A stretch of DNA of 64,000 nt from CAZQFV01 sp964592645 (GTDB lineage: Bacteria > Chloroflexota > Chloroflexia > DTKN01), in the NCBI GenBank assembly GCA_964592645.1, contig CAZQFV010000009.1, positions 86,870 through 150,869 on the forward strand. Reading direction: 5' to 3'. The notes under the pieces were generated by a model. That model was not told the DNA's origin. It ran no database searches and saw only the letters and a list, made by a program, of their open reading frames with translations. Below, in pieces: positions 8,263 through 16,397 of the stretch (the first letter of the stretch is position 1; each line of letters starts with the position of its first letter). The translations under genes and the position numbers were made by a program.

Positions 8263-9315
8263 ATGGCGACGGAAACCACAGGAGATATGGGGCGGTTCGG
8301 GGAAAAGCTGCGGTGGCTACGAACACATCATGGGATGACGCTGAAGGAACTGGCTTGTGCGCTTGGCTACACCGCGCATGGACATATCAGCGAGATCGAG
8401 TCTGGCCAAAAGAAACCCACAGCCGAGTTCGTGCTCAAGCTGTCGCGGTTGTGGGGAACAACAACGGATCAGCTACTCAAAGATGAACTCGAACTGGGCC
8501 CGACTAGCGCAGTAGCAGACGAGGAGGTCACGGTGTCTGGATTGGCGTTCGTGGAACGCGAACCAACGAAAAACGAGGTCGAGAGGCTGCGCCTCGTGCT
8601 GAGTACGTACCAAGATGGAAGTGGACAGATTTCGCTGGTAGGGAGGCAGACACTTCCGGGGTGGAGGGATTTCGAACGTTCAGTGGCTCTGGTCTTTGGA
8701 GGGATAGCCCAGGAGAGCAAAGCGATTTTCGATGTGCTGCTTCCCGATCCCCAAAAGGATGGAACCTATTATGGCATATCCTGCAAAATGCGGCGCACTC
8801 TGTTGGCGGTTAGGCGAACTAAGTGTGTCACCATCGAGGTATCCAACTCTTCTGCCAAATTCTGGGATGCACTAGGAAAAGCCGGCCTCAATCAACAAAC
8901 GTATGGAACCAATCCGCCATTGGTTGGCAAGACACTGATTCATCTCGTGGGGCAGTGGCATCGGGCTGCGAGTGCTCCTGATAACGGCAATGTGGATACT
9001 GCAAGGAGCTTCTACCTAGTACTGCAATGGGAAGAAAGAAGTCTGAACTATCGGCTGTTCAGATTCCCTCTCGACCTTGTTGAGCCTGATGCTTTGCAGT
9101 GGACGCTGGAGGGCAAACGCATTGTAGGTAGAGATGGGAGGGTAATAGTCTGTGAGTGGTATGGGGCGGCCGGTGGGCAACTCAAGTACTATCCGCGGGT
9201 TGAGCAGGCAACCTGGTCGTCCGAGGAATTCCAGTTGCAGCCGTTGCCTAACAGCTTACAGAGTTACGGGGTCTTGAACAAAGCGAAAACCTACTTCCCC
9301 AACCTTTGGCCATAA
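8263..9315 (+). CDS. HTH (XRE) domain fused to a putative restriction endonuclease
   Basis: 350 residues. Residues about 11-72 are an XRE/Cro-type helix-turn-helix (LRWLRTHHGMTLKELACALGY, HISEIESGQKKPTAEF), as in controller proteins. The rest (about 130-345) is not a family I can name, but it contains E138 (WRDFERSVAL), D157 (FDVLLP) and a SCK tripeptide at 173-175, spaced like a PD-(D/E)XK nuclease core with Ser in place of the acidic residue. With the divergent adenine methylase this reads as a type II system in which controller and endonuclease are one polypeptide. Start chosen at 8263: AGGAG lies nine bases upstream. GC is lower than in neighbouring genes, suggesting recent transfer. Confidence 0.75.
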   Translation: MATETTGDMGRFGEKLRWLRTHHGMTLKELACALGYTAHGHISEIESGQKKPTAEFVLKLSRLWGTTTDQLLKDELELGPTSAVADEEVTVSGLAFVEREPTKNEVERLRLVLSTYQDGSGQISLVGRQTLPGWRDFERSVALVFGGIAQESKAIFDVLLPDPQKDGTYYGISCKMRRTLLAVRRTKCVTIEVSNSSAKFWDALGKAGLNQQTYGTNPPLVGKTLIHLVGQWHRAASAPDNGNVDTARSFYLVLQWEERSLNYRLFRFPLDLVEPDALQWTLEGKRIVGRDGRVIVCEWYGAAGGQLKYYPRVEQATWSSEEFQLQPLPNSLQSYGVLNKAKTYFPNLWP

Positions 9316-9341
9316 GGAAGGGGTGGAACGTAGTTTCCGAT

Positions 9342-10115
9342 CTACTCCTCCAGGTGCTTGGCCATCTCTTCGACTTCGGCGCCCCCGGTCACCTGCAGGA
9401 AGATGTCCTCCAGCGTCCCGGTGCCTCCGGCGGCGCGCAGCTCCTCCATCGTCCCGCAGGCCAGCAGCCGGCCGCGGTCGATGATGCCGACGCGGTCGCA
9501 CATCCGCTCGGCAATTTCCAGGATGTGTGTAGACATAAAAATACAGACGCCCCGGGAGGCCAGTTGCCGCAGCAGGTCCTTGACCTGGCGGGCGCTTTTG
9601 GGGTCGAGACCGACGGTGGGTTCGTCCAGAAAAAAGACCCGCGGCTCGTGGATGAGGGCCGCGGCCAGGGCCAGCTTCTGGCGCATGCCGTGGGAGTAGC
9701 CCTGCACCAGGTCGTTGGCCCGTTCGGACAGCGCGAACATTTCCAGCAGTTCCTGGGCCTGCCGGCCGGCCTGCTGCGGGTCCAGGCTGTACAGTCGGCC
9801 GACAAAGCGCAGGAACTCCAGCCCGGTCAGCTTCTCGTAGAGAAAGGGCGTGTCCGGCACGAAACCGATCAGCGCCTTGGCCTGCAGCGGCTGGCCCTGG
9901 ATATCGTACCCCCCGATGTGCGCCTGCCCGCTGCTGGGCCGCAGCAGGCCGACGAGCATCTTGATCGTCGTCGTCTTGCCGGCCCCGTTGGGGCCCAGGA
10001 AGCCAAAGATCTCCCCGGCGCGCACCTGTAGGTCCAGCTTGTCCACCGCCATCGTTTCGCCAAAGTGCTTGCTCAGTCCGCGGGTTTCGATCATCCAGGG
10101 GGTGGTTGGGGACAT
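9342..10115 (-). CDS. ABC transporter ATP-binding protein (ABC-2 / CcmA-like), no adjacent permease
   Basis: 257 residues with all nucleotide-binding motifs: Walker A GPNGAGKTT, the Q-loop region, signature YSHGMRQKLALA, Walker B VFFLDEPT and a switch histidine in MSTHILE. The TLEDIFLQVTGG ending is typical of the exporter class that pairs with an ABC-2 permease. No permease gene lies next to it. Immediately downstream (26 bases away, convergent) is the end of the restriction cassette. It has its own promoter at 10156-10184 and a GGAGG-rich ribosome site before the ATG. Confidence 0.92.
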   Translation of the reverse strand: MSPTTPWMIETRGLSKHFGETMAVDKLDLQVRAGEIFGFLGPNGAGKTTTIKMLVGLLRPSSGQAHIGGYDIQGQPLQAKALIGFVPDTPFLYEKLTGLEFLRFVGRLYSLDPQQAGRQAQELLEMFALSERANDLVQGYSHGMRQKLALAAALIHEPRVFFLDEPTVGLDPKSARQVKDLLRQLASRGVCIFMSTHILEIAERMCDRVGIIDRGRLLACGTMEELRAAGGTGTLEDIFLQVTGGAEVEEMAKHLEE

Positions 10116-10155
10116 CCTCTACCTCCAGCGCTCATCGATGGCACTATGTCCGCCC

Positions 10156-10184
10156 ATTGTAACCCAAGACGCCCCCTTTTGCAA
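10156..10184 (-). promoter_or_regulatory. sigma-70 promoter for the lone ABC ATPase
   Basis: Minus-strand TTGCAA (10184-10179) and TACAAT (10161-10156), spacer 17. The ATPase start at 10115 is about 35 bases past the predicted transcription start, so this gene can be expressed apart from the SDR genes upstream. Confidence 0.65.
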
Positions 10185-10220
10185 AAAAGAGGACCGAGCT
10201 TTTCCCTTTCCGCTGCCCCT

Positions 10221-10976
10221 TCAGGGCTGGCTGGCCAGCCCGCCGGCGATCTCGCCGCCGTCGATGACGAAGCACTGCCCGGTGATAAAGGCGGCGTCGT
10301 CGGAGGAAAGGAAGGCCAAGAGGGCGGCGACGTCGGCCGGCCGGCCCAGCCTCCGTAGCGGTATCTTGCCGGCGAAAGCGTCCTGCATCTCGGCGGTGTA
10401 CTCGGCCTCCTGCATCGGCGTCAGGATAAAGCCCGGGCACACGGCGTTCACCCGGATCGTGGGTGCCAGCTCCAGGGCCAGCGAGCGCGTCAGCTCGATC
10501 ACGCCGGCCTTGGAGGCGTTGTAGTCGGCATAGTGGTGATACCCCACCAGCCCGTTGGTCGAGCCCATATTCAGGATGACACCGCCCCCTCCGGCAAGCA
10601 TCCTCTGGGCCGCCTGCTGGGCGACGTAGAAGATGCCCTCCAGGTTCACCGCCAGCACCCGCCGCCACTCTGCCGGCGTGATCTCCAGAAAGCGGTGCCG
10701 GATGCTGATCCCGGCGTTGTTGATCAACACGTCCAACCCGCCCAGCAGGCGATCCACCTCGGACAAAGCCTCCGCCACCGCCCCAGGGTCGGCTACGTCG
10801 GCCGCGACCGCGCCGGCCAGCTCCGGCAGTTCCCGCGCCAGGCGTCCGTTCGCCGCGGCGTCCCGGTCCAGCACCGCCACGCGGGCCCCCTCCTCCAGGA
10901 ACCGCGCCGCCGTCGCCGCGCCGATGCCCCCGGCGCCGCCGGTGATGAGCACCCGTTTCCCGTGTAATCCGCGCAT
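10221..10976 (-). CDS. SDR-family oxidoreductase (second of two)
   Basis: 251 residues, the classic short-chain dehydrogenase size. The NAD(P) motif GGAGGIG lies near residue 12, NNAG near 85, and the active site has Ser in NMGSTNG followed by Tyr-X3-Lys in YADYNASK. The acidic residue at the end of beta-2 (VLDRD) favours NAD. The C-terminus carries the usual FITGQCFVIDGGE. Substrate unknown; a sugar or polyol or beta-hydroxyacid is typical. The ATG at 10976 is five bases after AGGAGG. It follows the first SDR by 59 bases and shares its operon with the P-protein genes. Confidence 0.9.
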   Translation of the reverse strand: MRGLHGKRVLITGGAGGIGAATAARFLEEGARVAVLDRDAAANGRLARELPELAGAVAADVADPGAVAEALSEVDRLLGGLDVLINNAGISIRHRFLEITPAEWRRVLAVNLEGIFYVAQQAAQRMLAGGGGVILNMGSTNGLVGYHHYADYNASKAGVIELTRSLALELAPTIRVNAVCPGFILTPMQEAEYTAEMQDAFAGKIPLRRLGRPADVAALLAFLSSDDAAFITGQCFVIDGGEIAGGLASQP

Positions 10977-11035
10977 GTCTGCCTCCTGCCCGAGTCGGTG
11001 CGAAAGCGAATAGGCCCTCTGCGCTCCCCGTCTTC

Positions 11036-11800
11036 TCATCCCGCCGTCCCGCCCCCATCCACCGCCAGCACCGCCCCGCTGACGAACGAGGCGGCGTCGC
11101 TCGCCAGGAAGAGCACCGCCTGGGCGATCTCCTCCGGCCGGCCGACCCGCCCCAGCGGTCTTTCCGCCGCCGCGCGCAGGAAGTCGGCCTCCGGCTCGCC
11201 TAGCTGTCGGGCTTCGCTCCGCAGCATGGGCGTGTCGGTGTCGCCGGGACAGACGCAGTTCACCCGGATGCCCTGCGGCCCATGGTCCAGCGCCATCGCC
11301 CGCGTCAGGTTCACCACCGCCCCCTTGGAGGCACAGTAAGCGGCGGCGTCCCGCCCGCCCTTCAACCCCCAGCCCGAGGCGATGTTGACGATGGCCCCGC
11401 CGCCGGCCCGGGCCATCGCCGGCACCGCGTATTTGCCCAGCAGGAAGATGGACTTGACGTTGACGGCCATCACCAGGTCCCATTCCTCCTCCGTCGTGTC
11501 CACCACGTTGGCCCGGCGGATGACGCCGGCGTTGTTCACCAGGATGTGCAGCCCGCCCAGTTCGCTCACCGCGCGCTCCACGGCCTGCCGGCAGTCGCTC
11601 GCCCGCGTGACGTCGCCGACCACCGCGCAGGCCCGCCCGCCCCGCCCGACGATCTCCCGGGCGACGGCCTCCGCGCCGGCCGCGTCCCGGTCCAGCACCG
11701 CCACCGCCGCGCCGGCCTGCGTCAGCGCCCGGCAGATGGCCCGCCCGATCCCCGACGCCCCGCCCGTCACCAGGGCGACTCTGTCGCTGAGTGTAGCCAT
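11036..11800 (-). CDS. SDR-family oxidoreductase (first of two)
   Basis: 254 residues. NAD(P) motif GGASGIG near residue 13, VLDRD for likely NAD preference, NNAG near 92, catalytic Ser in NIASGWG and Tyr-X3-Lys in YCASK, and a C-terminal FVSGAVLAVDGGG. It is clearly related to the next gene but not a close duplicate. An AAGGAGGG ribosome site precedes the ATG. The 63-base gap to the AcoX-like gene upstream contains a short GGGGC/GCCCC hairpin. Substrate not deducible from sequence. Confidence 0.9.
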   Translation of the reverse strand: MATLSDRVALVTGGASGIGRAICRALTQAGAAVAVLDRDAAGAEAVAREIVGRGGRACAVVGDVTRASDCRQAVERAVSELGGLHILVNNAGVIRRANVVDTTEEEWDLVMAVNVKSIFLLGKYAVPAMARAGGGAIVNIASGWGLKGGRDAAAYCASKGAVVNLTRAMALDHGPQGIRVNCVCPGDTDTPMLRSEARQLGEPEADFLRAAAERPLGRVGRPEEIAQAVLFLASDAASFVSGAVLAVDGGGTAG

Positions 11801-11863
11801 CGTGCCCTCCTTGGCGCTCCACGAAAGGGATCGTCGCGGTAGGAGCGGGGCTTGCCCCGGCCC

Positions 11864-12976
11864 TTACCGCCCCACCCTGTACACCGCCTCCTCCCCGTAC
11901 CCCGTGATCACCCGCACATACCCGGCCAAGAGCCGATCCACCTCCGCGTCGCCGCTGTCCACCAGGAACGGCCGGCCGCCCAGCCCTTGCAGCTTCTCCG
12001 CCGTGCTCACCACGATGACGTTCTCCGGCCCCACCTGCCGCAGCACCCGCGGGCTGATCGGTTGGTTGCCCCGCCCAAAGAGGTAGCCCTGCCCGCCGAT
12101 CGGCGTGACGATGATCCGCGCCGGCCGCCCCTGGATCGCCGCCAGCACCTGGGCCTCGCCGGCATCCCGCACGACGACCCGCCCATCGGCGACGACATCC
12201 ACCCCCAGCAGCGTCTTTTCCAGCCCCATCTCCGCCAGGATGGCCCGCGTCGTCGTGCCCGGTCCCACGATGTAGCGACAGCCCGGCACCAGGCGCTCCA
12301 TCACCGCCCGGGCGATCCCCCGCAGCGCCTCTGGCTCTGCCGTGCGGCTACCCACCTTCACGCCCTGGACTAGCTGCGGACGGTAAGGGACCCGCAGGTA
12401 GCCGTACAGCCGCGCCGCGACGGCCCCCTGGCGGAACGCTTCCTCGTCGATGTCCATCACCTCGGCCTCGCGCAGCCGGGGCACGCGCCCCTGCAGGTAC
12501 AGCGCCGCCAGTTCGCCGGCGCTCCGCGGGCTGGTGGCGTAGGCCGCCGAGTGGATCTTGACCCCGGCCGGGATGCCCAGCGCCGGCAGTTCCGCACCGA
12601 CCGCCTCGTAGATGTCCCGCGCCGTGCCGTCTCCGCCGGCAAAGAGCAGCAGATCCACCGCCAGCAGCCGCATCTCCCGCGCCGCCCGGCGGGTGTCCTC
12701 GGCGGTCGTCGGGCCGGGACCGATGGTCCCGATGACCCTGGGCTCCAGGCCGGCCGCCCGCGCCGCCTCCGCCCCCATCGCGCCGGGGTAGGTCACCACC
12801 TCCAGACCGGGCAGCGCCGCCAGGACCGCCAGCGCCGCGGCCGCCCGCTCCCCCGCCGCCGGCCGCGCCCCCAGTTCCAGCGCCCGTCGCTGCACCTCGG
12901 CCCCGTCGCTGCCCTTGAGCCCGACCCGCCCGCCCAGGCCCGCGATGGGGTTGACGATCAGTCCCAGTTTGCTCAT
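11864..12976 (-). CDS. ATP-NAD kinase family protein, AcoX-like
   Basis: 370 residues. The N-terminus LGLIVNPIAGLGG and the FAGGDGTARDI motif place it in the NAD kinase/diacylglycerol kinase fold; length and motifs such as GIPAGVKIHSA and GPGTTTRAI match the AcoX-like branch first described in acetoin operons, whose biochemical role remains uncertain. It starts only four bases after the gcvPB stop, so it is translationally coupled or nearly so. Its place between a glycine decarboxylase subunit and two dehydrogenases suggests a shared catabolic role, perhaps cofactor supply; that is inference. Confidence 0.8.
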   Translation of the reverse strand: MSKLGLIVNPIAGLGGRVGLKGSDGAEVQRRALELGARPAAGERAAAALAVLAALPGLEVVTYPGAMGAEAARAAGLEPRVIGTIGPGPTTAEDTRRAAREMRLLAVDLLLFAGGDGTARDIYEAVGAELPALGIPAGVKIHSAAYATSPRSAGELAALYLQGRVPRLREAEVMDIDEEAFRQGAVAARLYGYLRVPYRPQLVQGVKVGSRTAEPEALRGIARAVMERLVPGCRYIVGPGTTTRAILAEMGLEKTLLGVDVVADGRVVVRDAGEAQVLAAIQGRPARIIVTPIGGQGYLFGRGNQPISPRVLRQVGPENVIVVSTAEKLQGLGGRPFLVDSGDAEVDRLLAGYVRVITGYGEEAVYRVGR

Positions 12977-12980
12977 CCCG

Positions 12981-14588
12981 TCACCTGGTCACATGTTCCC
13001 CTCGTCTCCCCGTCACCTTCCTCCTCCACGCCCTCCAGGTCATCGCCCACTGCTCGGGGTCGTCCAGGGGCACGGGGTCTACGGTGTGCACCGGGCAGTT
13101 GTGCGGCGCCGTGCGCACGACCTCCGGGTTCTCCCGCGCTTCCTGGGCCACGTGGGCCAGGATGGCGGCGTACTCGTCCAGCTCCTCCTTGGAGTACGAC
13201 TCGGTCGGCTCCAGCGTCACCGGTTCGGGCACGATGTACGGATGGTGGCTCATCCAGTAGTGGACGCCGAAATCGGCCGCCCGCAGGCCGATCTGCTCGG
13301 TGTGCACCCCCGTTTCCCGGCACAGCTCTTCCCAACTGTAGCGCACCTGCTCGATGCGCCGTTTGCCGCGGGCATAGGGGGCGCCGGCCCCGGGGATCTC
13401 CAGCACCTTTTTCAGCAGGTAGTTGTTGTTCAGCACGGCGATCTCGGCCACTTCCCGCAGGCCGGCCGCCCCCAGCCCCATCACCCAGGCATAGGCCCGC
13501 ACCACCACCGGCGCCACGCCGTACCAGGGGCCGATCTTGCCGATGCTTTGCGGCAGGTCATAGTTCAGCCGGTATCTTTCTCCGTCGAACTCCACCAACG
13601 GCACGGGCAGGAAGGGCACCAACTCCTCCGTTACCCCGGTGGCGCCGACGGCCGGCCCGCCGCAGCCGTGGGGCGAGGAAAAGGTCTTGTGCAGGTTGAA
13701 ATGGCACAGGTCGAAGCCGGCGTCCCGCGCCCGGGTAATGCCCAGGATGCCGTTGGCGTTGGCCTGGTCGTAGGAGCACAGCCCGCCGGCCTCGTGCACC
13801 AGCTCCACGAAGCGGTCGATCCTGGGGTTGAAAATGCCGGTGTCTTCCGGGTTGGTGATCATCAGGCCGGCCGTGCGCTCCGAGAGGGCCGCCCGCAGCG
13901 CCCCCAGGTCCGGGTAGCCGTCGTCGTCCGGGTAGAGGGTGATCACCTTGAACCCGGCCGTTTTCGGACAGGCGGCGTCGGAGGGGTGGGAAAAGATCGT
14001 GGTGATGATCTCGTCGCGCTGCGCTAGCTGCCCGCGGGCCTCGTGATAGGCGCGGATGATGGCCGCGTTGGTGTAGATGGCCGCCGACCCCGCCCCCGGC
14101 TGCAGCGTGAACCGGTCCATCCCCGAGATGGCCTTTAGCATCTGTTCGAAGCGGTACATGATTTCCAGGATGCCCTGCACCGTGGAGATGTCCTGCAGCG
14201 GGTGCAGCTCGGTCATCTCCGGCATACGCACCAGTTGTTCATGGACTTTGGGGCTGTGCTTCATCGTACAGGTGCCCTGGCCGACATCCACGTTCAGGTC
14301 GGCACCCAGCGTCTCCTGCGACAGCCGGAAGTAGTGCCGCACCACCTGAGGCTGGGACAGCTCGGGCAGGCGCGGAGGCTCCGCCCGGCGCATCCCTTCC
14401 GGCAGCGTTGCCAGCACGTCGCCCACCGCCTCCCGAATCCCCGCTTCCGGCTCGGGAATGAGCAGCCCTCGTTGCCCCGGCACGCTCAGTTCAAAGAGCA
14501 CCGGCTCGTCCCAGCGGGCCTGGTGGTAGCGCCGCAGCCGCGGCCGGCCCGGCGCGTTTCGCTCCTGGAGGATGTCCCGTGGGCTCAC
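12981..14588 (-). CDS. gcvPB: glycine dehydrogenase (decarboxylating) subunit 2
   Basis: 535 residues. The PLP-binding half of the two-subunit P-protein, which decarboxylates glycine and passes aminomethyl to the lipoyl H-protein. The PLP lysine is in HFNLHKTFSSPHGCGGP; LGADLNVDVGQGTCTMKHSPK and NPEDTGIF are also family marks. The start is a GTG at 14588 whose last two bases form the gcvPA stop (GTGA overlap), with GGAGG upstream inside gcvPA; the longer frame reaching into gcvPA is a shadow. gcvT and gcvH are not in the window. Confidence 0.95.
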   Translation of the reverse strand: MSPRDILQERNAPGRPRLRRYHQARWDEPVLFELSVPGQRGLLIPEPEAGIREAVGDVLATLPEGMRRAEPPRLPELSQPQVVRHYFRLSQETLGADLNVDVGQGTCTMKHSPKVHEQLVRMPEMTELHPLQDISTVQGILEIMYRFEQMLKAISGMDRFTLQPGAGSAAIYTNAAIIRAYHEARGQLAQRDEIITTIFSHPSDAACPKTAGFKVITLYPDDDGYPDLGALRAALSERTAGLMITNPEDTGIFNPRIDRFVELVHEAGGLCSYDQANANGILGITRARDAGFDLCHFNLHKTFSSPHGCGGPAVGATGVTEELVPFLPVPLVEFDGERYRLNYDLPQSIGKIGPWYGVAPVVVRAYAWVMGLGAAGLREVAEIAVLNNNYLLKKVLEIPGAGAPYARGKRRIEQVRYSWEELCRETGVHTEQIGLRAADFGVHYWMSHHPYIVPEPVTLEPTESYSKEELDEYAAILAHVAQEARENPEVVRTAPHNCPVHTVDPVPLDDPEQWAMTWRAWRRKVTGRRGEHVTR

Positions 14589-15979
14589 CGCAGCACCTCC
14601 TGGAGGGCCTGCACCAGCCGCTCGATGTCCTCCTGGGTGTGTATTTCGGTCACGCAGTAGAGCGCGCTCTGCCCCAGCTCGGGGAACTCGCCGCTGAGGT
14701 CCTTGCCGCCAAAGATGCCCCGCTCCAGCAACGCCCGGTTGATCTCGCGCACCGTCCGGCCCGTCTCGTCGAAGTTGACCACGAATTCCTGGAAGTGGGC
14801 CCCCTGGAAGAGCGGGGCGCGCACCCCTGGGATAGCGCCCAGCCGCAGCATGGCGTAGCGGGCCCGCGCCATGATGCTCTCGCCGATCTCGGCCATCCCT
14901 TGGGGCCCCAGCAGCGCCAGGTACACCCCGGCGGTGATGCCCCATAGCGCCGCCGCCGTCCCCACCCATTCGTTGCCGTGCTCGCGCTCGGCGAAGGAGG
15001 TGCGCTCATAGGCCACGTCGCCGAAGCCGTACTCGCCGGGGACGGAAGTGGGGGCGATGCCAAAGAGCCGCGACGGGTACTGCATCACGTACTCCACCTC
15101 GTCGCGGGTGGCGATAAAGCCGCCGTGCCCGCCGCCATAGTTCATGTGGATGCCCAGCGACTGGATGTCGCCGCAGACGATGTCGGCGCCGTAGTCGGCC
15201 GGCGGCGTCAGCACTCCCAGCGAGAGCGGCTCGGCCGCCACCACGCAGAGCGCTCCCTGGGCGTGGGCCAGATGGGCGATCTCGGCCCCCCGGCCCTCGA
15301 TAAAGCCCAGGTAGGAGGGGTTTTCGAAGAGCACCGCCGCCGTGGCCGCGGAGAGCGCGCCGCGCAGCTCGCCCAGGTCCATCTGCCCGGTGGCGGCGTC
15401 GTACCCCAGGAGGCGGATCTCCATGTCGGGCTTGAGGTAGTCGCGGATCTTGCTCAGCTTGTCCGGGTAGAGGGTGCGGGCGATCAGCACCTGCGGCCGG
15501 CCGGTGAGGCGGCCGGCCATGCGCAGCGCCGTCGCCGCCGCCTGGAACCCGTCGTAGGTCGGCACGTTGACCACGTCCATATTCAGCAGCTCGCCCATCA
15601 TACTGGCGTACTCGAAGAGGGCCTGGAAGCGGCCATGGTCGTCGTAAGGCTCGCCGGCGTAGGCGGTCAGGAACTCGCCGCGCTGGTTGACCTCGTCGCA
15701 CACCGCCGGCACGTGGTGCGGGAAACAGCCGGCGCCCAGGAAGCAGAGGTACTCGTCGCAGGTACGGTTCTTGCGCAGCAGCCCCTGCACGTGGCGCTTC
15801 AGCGCCCGCTCCGCGAGTAGCGGCGGCGGTAGGTCCGGCGGCTCCTTCGGCCGCAGGTGCGCGGGGATGTCGGCGTAGAACTCGTCCATGCTTGCCGCGC
15901 CGAGCTCGCGCAGCATCTGCGCCTTGACCTGGGGGACCGAGTTGGGGATGAGGGGGTAGACAACGGGGGGCTCTTTCAT
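14585..15979 (-). CDS. gcvPA: glycine dehydrogenase (decarboxylating) subunit 1
   Basis: 464 residues, the normal size. It is the non-PLP-carrying, fold-related subunit that forms a heterotetramer with GcvPB. Recognisable stretches include the N-terminal YPLIPNSVPQVKAQML, LGAGCFPHHVPA, EFLTAYAGEPYDDHGR and GDIQSLGIHMNYGGGHGG. I start at 15979 where GGAGG lies six bases upstream; an upstream in-frame ATG at 16150 would fall on the promoter. It heads an operon gcvPA-gcvPB-acoX-like-SDR-SDR. The 136-base leader does not show a glycine riboswitch pattern. Confidence 0.95.
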   Translation of the reverse strand: MKEPPVVYPLIPNSVPQVKAQMLRELGAASMDEFYADIPAHLRPKEPPDLPPPLLAERALKRHVQGLLRKNRTCDEYLCFLGAGCFPHHVPAVCDEVNQRGEFLTAYAGEPYDDHGRFQALFEYASMMGELLNMDVVNVPTYDGFQAAATALRMAGRLTGRPQVLIARTLYPDKLSKIRDYLKPDMEIRLLGYDAATGQMDLGELRGALSAATAAVLFENPSYLGFIEGRGAEIAHLAHAQGALCVVAAEPLSLGVLTPPADYGADIVCGDIQSLGIHMNYGGGHGGFIATRDEVEYVMQYPSRLFGIAPTSVPGEYGFGDVAYERTSFAEREHGNEWVGTAAALWGITAGVYLALLGPQGMAEIGESIMARARYAMLRLGAIPGVRAPLFQGAHFQEFVVNFDETGRTVREINRALLERGIFGGKDLSGEFPELGQSALYCVTEIHTQEDIERLVQALQEVLR

Positions 15980-16121
15980 GGGGTGCCTCCATGCCTTTGC
16001 GGTGATTAGGAGATGGTTTCCAGCCGGGAGCGCGGCGCAGCGGAGGGCCCGGTCTGCCCAGGGCGAACGCCACTGCGTTGCGCTTCGTGGCCGGCCACAA
16101 ACGGAAAGGTCCAGGCCTACG

Positions 16122-16150
16122 ATTGTAACACCGGCGCAAGGCAGCGTCAA
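16122..16150 (-). promoter_or_regulatory. sigma-70 promoter for the gcvPA operon
   Basis: Minus-strand TTGACG (16150-16145) and TACAAT (16127-16122), spacer 17. It leaves a leader of about 136 bases before gcvPA. It lies in the 418-base divergent gap 15980-16397, which otherwise holds only the rightward promoter at 16291-16319 and no visible small gene. Confidence 0.75.
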
Positions 16151-16290
16151 ATGCTGCGCGGAGGCAAGATCGTGCGGAACTTGACCGGGGTCTGGGCGGC
16201 GCCCGTCCTGGCGATAGCCGGCGCCCCCAAAGATTGGCCTCCGCCGAACCGTTCCAGGGGCGCAGCCGGCATGGAGCCTCTCTTTGCCTT

Positions 16291-16319
16291 TTGCGGTACA
16301 CCGGGCAGTGTGGTATAAT
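16291..16319 (+). promoter_or_regulatory. sigma-70 promoter for the HerA-like gene
   Basis: TTGCGG (16291-16296) and a perfect TATAAT (16314-16319), spacer 17, preceded by TGG that also makes an extended -10. The HerA-like start at 16398 lies about 72 bases past the predicted transcription start. Confidence 0.8.
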
Positions 16320-16397
16320 CTTCCTGGGAAGCTTGTTTTCCAACTACCTCAAGATAGGGTGCCAAACGCGGAGTCGATTGCCCGGAGGAGGCGCGAC

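Noticed and set aside
7250..9340. Direct repeats or an integrase marking the restriction cassette as a mobile element
   Set aside because: I compared both edges and saw no convincing direct repeat, tRNA target or recombinase gene.
10221..11822. A single 533-codon gene covering both SDR genes
   Set aside because: Only its second half makes an SDR. The first half is an out-of-frame reading of the other SDR, which has its own start, ribosome site and motifs.
12981..14969. A longer gcvPB starting inside gcvPA
   Set aside because: The extra N-terminus is out-of-frame gcvPA. The GTG at 14588 with its GTGA overlap and upstream GGAGG is the natural start.
15980..16121. A glycine riboswitch in the gcvPA leader
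   Set aside because: I looked for the paired aptamer core on the minus strand and found none of the conserved segments.
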